Below are positions 59,830 through 64,000 of a stretch of DNA of 64,000 nt, one piece after another. The stretch spans positions 3,908,001 through 3,972,000 of the forward strand of contig NC_079883.1 of assembly GCF_029227915.1 (NCBI RefSeq), written 5' to 3'. A model generated the notes under the pieces. That model saw nothing but the letters and a program-made list of their open reading frames with translations, searched no databases and was not told where the DNA came from. This DNA comes from Hydractinia symbiolongicarpus (taxonomy: Eukaryota > Cnidaria > Hydrozoa > Anthoathecata > Hydractiniidae). How positions within the stretch are numbered: position 1 is the stretch's first letter; every line of letters begins with the position of its first letter. Position numbers and translations under genes: made by a program.

Positions 59830-60476
59830 GAAACGATTGCCTTTTGCAATGTTCTCACTTGCCCACATGGGTTGCGTTTTGGAATAGTGCAGCCTACTAG
59901 CCACCTCAGCAAGCGATGGCGCATCTCCATTTTCTCGATCCTTGAGTTGGATTTTGTGATCAGTATGCCAGTCCCCGTGGTTATCCCAGGTCATTTACTC
60001 AGAAAACTGAGCTTCAATATGGTCCTGCAGTGTAGCGATATCGCAACCTAGGTACTCCTGGGAGCTGAGCTCCTTGCTTCCCTGTAGGGTGTTGTGGGTT
60101 TGGCATCGTACAACAGAAACGAAATGTCCAAAAGGGTCGCAAATGGGGCATATATTCCTTCGTTTTTTATGGTCACAGAAGCTTCCACCCCACCAGTCTT
60201 TGCATTTGACCTCTCCCTATGATGTTTACAAAACTGGCTGCCCTTGCATTCTTTGCAATAGGCCCTATATTTTTGATGGCGGCAAACCTGACTTCCCTTG
60301 CACTCTTTGCACTGCTCCATCCGCCTACCATGAGGGCATTTTGTGCGGTCTAGCGACGCCTTATTTATATCAAGGCACTTGATGCACATTTTTGTCAGTT
60401 GACCATTACGCTTGATGCTAGAAATATCTAAAGAGAGATAGTGCTTACATTGCGTGCAGCTCTTGGTTCCTTCCAT
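59830..60476 (-). pseudogene. Zinc-ribbon + CKEC repeat + HNH endonuclease-like protein, broken
   Basis: From MEGTKSCTQCKHYLSLD: a CxxC ribbon (second pair CIKC), CPHGRRMEQ, then two repeats of CKECKGSQxCxH. A CPICDPFGH element follows in a shifted frame, then EYLGCDIATLQDHIEAQF and, after a TAA, MTWDNHGDWHTDHKIQL and LHYSKTQPMWASENIAKGNR, the HNH core (HxDHK) and tail. This is the best-preserved member of the family and shows the full plan: ribbon, repeats, second zinc site, HNH. At least one frameshift and one stop. Likely a homing-type or nicking nuclease; activity not testable here. Confidence 0.65.
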
Positions 60477-60539
60477 AATGACTCGTTTTTGCCCTGAGGG
60501 ACAAACACGAGTTGTGGTCACTCATATTCCACAGAATAA

Positions 60540-61349
60540 AACCGTATTATATCCGACTGTTTGCTTTTCTTGCAGTCTTTGCAGCAATCCCTCTGTCTCT
60601 CATGCTCGCAAGTCTGTCTCCTCACCCCCTGCACTCCTTAAAATAGGCCCTCCTTTTTTCATGCTGGCAAATCTGGCTACCCTTGCATTCCTTGCAGCGA
60701 TACCCCAATTTCTCATGAGGGCAAATCTGACAGCCCTTGCATTATTTGCTGCAAGCTCTCTTTTTTTCATGCTGGGAGATTCGACTACCCTTGCATTCTT
60801 AACACTGGGATCTTATCCTTTCATGGGGAAAAATCTGACTGCCCTTGGACTCTTTGCAATAAGCCCTCACCCTTGAATGCCGACATATTTGATTTTCTAA
60901 AATATTCAATATATCTAAAATATTCAACTGCGCGTCTTGAAGCAGGTACACATAGCACTGTGTATTCCCTGTGCCGTCAGCTTTTTTGGTCATGTGTAGG
61001 GTAATGCCATCACTAAGGCGTTGTAGGGGTCTTCCACTACCATGTAGGGTATGATCAGCAGACGCTCGGAAATCGATAAATAATGCGTACCGTTCATTGA
61101 AGAATTGGCCAATCGTCACATTGCAGTCGTGATGCCGAAGAGGTTCACAATTTGTTCCAAATGGTTTTTTGGGAGCAACGCATGAGAGTACAACTCTCTG
61201 CCTACCATAGGGGCATTTGTCTTTGGCGCGCAGCTGTTTCTTTTTATCCAGGCATTTGATGCATGTCTTTGTAGATTGACCCTTTCCCAGCACTCTATAT
61301 GCATTTAGCAAAAGACTCTTGTTACAATTCGATCAGTTCTTGTTTTCCA
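60540..61349 (-). pseudogene. Zinc-ribbon gene with CKECKGSQ repeat array, interrupted by a duplicated segment
   Basis: Starts ATG 61347-61349 with an early TGA, then QSTKTCIKCLDKKK and DKCPYGRQR. It is then broken by about 274 bp copied from the neighbouring capsid-like gene (60925-61198). After the insert, CRHSRVRAYCKE and about five further units of the type CKECKGSQICxHEKxRAY continue to about 60600 with stops and shifts. The repeats have C-x2-C-x-G-x3-C-x-H spacing and should bind zinc. Confidence 0.6.
60925..61198 (-). repeat. Direct duplicate of capsid-like gene segment
   Basis: Nearly identical to 61432-61706, with only a handful of differences (for example CACTGTG versus CACCGTG near 60957/61464). 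It starts at TTGCGCGTCTTGAAGCAGG-like sequence and ends at GAGTACAACTC. It lies inside the zinc-ribbon gene and splits it, so the copying postdates loss of function or caused it. Confidence 0.9.
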
Positions 61350-61394
61350 TATTGATTTGTATTTGTCCTTAAGGCCAAATAAAAACTGTGGTCA

Positions 61395-62534
61395 CTAATA
61401 CTCCACAGAGTTATAACGGCCATCCAAGATGTTCAATTGCGCGTCTTGAAGCAGGTGCACATAGCACCGTGTATTCCCTGTGCCGTCAGCTTTTTTGGTC
61501 ATGTGTAGGGTAATGCCATCACTAAGGCGTTGTAGGGGTCTTCCACTACCATGTAGGGTATGATCAGCAGACGCTCGGAAATCGATAAATAATGCGTACC
61601 GTTCATTGAAGAATTGGCCAATCGTCACATTGCAGTCGTGATGCCGAAGAGGTTCACAATTTGTTCCAAATGGTTTTTTGGGAGCAACGCATGAGAGTAC
61701 AACTCATTAGGCTCTCCCTCAATGGTGATGCTTATCTTCTGAATCTTAGGGTTTAAAAAAACCTTGTTGACACCGGAATAAGCCTTCACTTTCCCAGGAT
61801 CTATAAAAAGTAGCAAGACACCCCTCAAGGATTTGGCAGGAGTGTCTATTTGAAGGCTTAGCTAGTATCGGCCTTTTTAATGGTGACCACCTTGCTCCTG
61901 AGTATCCTTTCGTAGGGTAACGCGAGACGACTATACCGTCATCTCTCACTTTGTCAAACTCTAGCTTGATATTGGTGATCTTGTAGGCTGCATCCGCTGC
62001 CTTGGCTGCCGTGCTTTCCGAAGCTGCCGTACCTCCATCTTTGATCACGTTGCCGTAAGACGCGAAAGGTAGGACAAATTGGAGGCGGCCATATAAACCC
62101 GCCGGATTTTCTTTATCGGTCCTTACATGGTCAGTAGCCTTGACTTGCAGAGCCCGAAAGGTACCGTCGTTTGTGTTGATCCCCACCAGAATGAGGTTGT
62201 TGTCCCTGTCAAATTTGGGCAGCCAGATGTCTTTGTAGAATGCGAAGGTGTTAAAATCAGATATATTTTTAACCAACGTTCAAAGTAATGCGTAAGTCCG
62301 GAACCAGGCTTTTACCGATATTCGAGACAATGGTACGTTTTGTATTGGTAGCCGTTATTTCCAAATCAAATTAGAGTTTGATGTACCCCGGAAATATAAC
62401 CTCGTCCTGTCGCATGTTGGGGATATTGTAGAGGGTATGTTACTGATCTGAACACGTTGTTTTCTACCCTTGATACCAAAGAGTTGTATCGTCTCTGCTT
62501 AGGGGTCTAATGTTGTTCCAAATATGTTACTCAT
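61395..62534 (-). pseudogene. Capsid-like structural protein, frameshifted
   Basis: From ATG 62532-62534 (MSNIFGTTLDP, then stop). Pieces in shifting frames: FPGYIKL and TKRTIVSNIGKSLVPDLRI; the open part 61746-62276 (FNTFAFYKDIWLPKFDRDNN; GRLQFVLPFASYG); then KVFLNPKIQKISITIEGEP and NELYSHALLPKNHLEQ; then the C-terminal YALFIDFRASADHTLHG and LLQDAQLNILD. Beta-rich composition and its place in the Maverick gene set suggest a major or minor capsid protein. Total about 375 codons is short for a double jelly-roll major capsid, so a penton or minor capsid role is possible. It is divergent from the next gene, with only 28 bp between start codons. Confidence 0.5.
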
Positions 62535-62562
62535 TCACTTAGGATAAAATGTGTTTAAATAA

Positions 62563-63828
62563 ATGCCAACTAACCCAGTATTTGATCCCAATTTTCAGAA
62601 TGAGGAGGGCCTCCAGATGATAAACCCGAAGATCCTCCATCAACGCCAAAACCTCCGGCAACGCTAGGGCCTTCAACATCAGGAGAACAACAGGGTGTCC
62701 CGGGGACTGGCCTTTCAGAGCAAAGGCAGAAACTACTAAAATCAAAGGTTGACGAGCTCTACGAAAATTTTGAGGAGAGGTTAGGGAAGCCTATTGCAAT
62801 ACCTTACGACGGGCTTAGGCTGGAAGGGAAACGTCTTTTTTTTCAACAATATAGACCTTACAGCATTAATTACGAAAGAAAGGGTTGGGTTGCGAGCTGC
62901 TGGGGAGATGATCAAGTGATTGAAGGCAGATCTCGTGCGAGCCCTGGGTTTCCCCGACTATTTTACTACACCCAACTGGGGTAAGGCAGCAGCCCAGGCA
63001 CTTGGGCAAAAGGTTGATGACATTGTGAGGAAGGACATGGCTGATGATATCATTTCGGTGGAATCGATAGAGGAATTTGTAGATGCCACGGAGAGCTTTA
63101 TGGAAGAAACTTCTTTTAGTGTTACTGATGAAGTATTCACGGAGCGCGAGAGGCGAGGATTAAACCTCGAACTCCAAACTATAAGGGGTATCTTGAAAGT
63201 CTTGAAAAGCAAGATGATCTTATACAATAGCGAGATCGGCAAGGCGGAAGGCAAGGTGAAAGAACTCGAGAAGCAGAAAGTCGGGGTAGTCGAAGGACAA
63301 AGGGCTAATCTTGAGAGGCAAATAGCAAAGTTTGAGGAAAAAAATGAAAAATTGAACGATTTAAAACAGGCCTCGCAAAATGCCCATAGTTTACTTTCCT
63401 CTGATATCTACAGTTAGCTGAAGAATATCAAGGGAACGTTGATCAAAATGGCCGGAGATGACACTTCCCTGCTGGAGAAGTTAAAGATCCCCTTTAAAGA
63501 GCAGGGTAAAACTATAGCCAGTATAGTCTCTGCTATTGGTCTACTGATAAGCACCATCGTACTTGCAGCTACAGGCGGAAGCGCTGGAGGTGCCGCTGGA
63601 GGTGCTGAAGGGAAGAGGTTTGTAGCACAGCAGCTTCAACGATTGAGAAATTTCCTGAAATACCTGGCAGGTAAGGCAGGTGCTGCGCTACCTGGCATCA
63701 TCGGTACGATTGTATCTTTCTTTCTCAGAGTAGCGGCAATCATCGTAGAATACGCAGCCAAGAATCTGTATATGGCGATCGCGGCCGTCGCTGGGTTTGT
63801 CGTGTTATATGTTGGAAGAAGGAAATAA
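62563..63828 (+). pseudogene. Structural/membrane protein with coiled coil, split by shifts and one TAG
   Basis: ATG 62563 opens MPTNPVFDPNFQNEEG. A Pro-rich region and a segment LGKPIAIPYDGLRLEG are read in shifted frames. The open part 62920-63417 contains LVRALGFPDYFTTPNWGKAA and a coiled coil (about 63220-63390). A single TAG (63415-63417) separates it from the in-frame continuation LKNIKGTLIKMAGDD, which joins the open frame 63439-63828. That part has two to three hydrophobic Gly/Ala-rich segments (IASIVSAIGLLISTIVLAAT; AALPGIIGTIVSFFL; MAIAAVAGFVVLYVG). Both parts are in one frame, so one gene is likely. Probably a virion-associated membrane or minor capsid protein; inferred. Confidence 0.6.
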
Positions 63829-63835
63829 GTTACAC

Positions 63836-64000
63836 TTACTTAAACCATACGTACGCAATGATGATCCCTACGCCCGTTGGGATCAATGCGGCCTTGTTAT
63901 CCCCATTTTGATTTTGTGGGGGTTGTTCAGGAAATGTAGTAGACCTAGGAAGAGTGGTTGGTATGGCATGCTTGTGGGTGTATATGGTATAGCCTGTATA
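63836..64000 (-). CDS. Small membrane protein of the element, 5' part outside window
   Basis: 54 codons open to the window edge, ending ...NKAALIPTGVGIIIAYVWFK and stop. A Pro/Gln-rich stretch (FPEQPPQNQNGDN) precedes a C-terminal transmembrane segment. Convergent with the preceding gene, 7 bp apart. It resembles the small C-anchored proteins common in Mavericks; function unknown. Confidence 0.5.
   Translation of the reverse strand, partial: YTGYTIYTHKHAIPTTLPRSTTFPEQPPQNQNGDNKAALIPTGVGIIIAYVWFK

Larger units (their letters stand above)
52873..64000. mobile_element. Maverick/Polinton-like element, degraded, right end outside window
   Basis: Dense genes on both strands and higher GC than the flanks. 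The gene set is characteristic: protein-primed-type family B DNA polymerase, DDE integrase, packaging ATPase, capsid-like and membrane structural proteins, and several zinc-ribbon/HNH genes. Neither terminal inverted repeat was located; the left end should lie between about 52450 and 52870, and the right end is beyond the window. Nearly every gene is broken, so this is an old, inactive copy of a virus-like transposon. Confidence 0.85.

Overview
This window is animal nuclear DNA: AT-rich (roughly one-third GC by eye), intron-bearing, sparse in genes and full of transposable elements. A cnidarian, most likely hydrozoan, source is an inference. It rests on the type of tRNA-derived SINE, the Maverick/Polinton gene set, the beta-helix receptor-like gene and the DAN-type genes. 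No bacterial operon, CRISPR array, rRNA gene or stand-alone tRNA gene was seen.

Layout. 1-12 kb: no gene. It holds a SINE (3960-4257), two inverted copies of a TTAA-target MITE (2504-3562, 7945-8714), another TTAA MITE (9562-10206) and a TA-target MITE (10705-11317). 12-16.6 kb: a Mutator-like element (12893-16251, perfect 9-bp target duplication) inserted in a second, older 9-bp-target element (11971-16573). The inner element carries a multi-exon OTU-protease/SWIM gene that has lost its transposase core. 17.8-23.3 kb: a TA-target MITE and a run of Helitron-type elements, three of them directly head to tail (18802-21798).

27.9-33.0 kb: the best host gene. It has seven coding exons on the minus strand that splice in perfect phase to a 478-residue type I membrane protein: signal peptide, beta-helix ectodomain, cysteine-rich modules, one transmembrane segment and a short tail. 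33-37 kb: direct repeats and a dead tyrosine recombinase. 37084-43269: a 6.2-kb Helitron-type insertion carrying nearly four copies of a 1,445-bp tandem unit. Its empty site can be read from a second copy of the host repeat at about 52.0 kb. 45.3-51.8 kb: a tandem duplication of about 3 kb, each copy with an intact 149-residue secreted cystine-knot (DAN/CTCK-like) gene. The second copy has gained a piggyBac-like MITE.

52.9-64.0 kb: a decayed Maverick/Polinton-like virus-related element that runs off the right edge. It has a family-B DNA polymerase, packaging ATPase, retroviral-type integrase, capsid-like and membrane structural proteins, and at least six zinc-ribbon/HNH-type genes. Almost every gene has a stop, frameshift or altered catalytic residue, so this copy is not functional as it stands. 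The conserved gene set still shows replication (polymerase), integration (integrase) and virion assembly (ATPase, structural proteins).

Limits: no alignments or searches were run. Repeat boundaries and exon joins were read by eye, and family names rest on recognised motifs.
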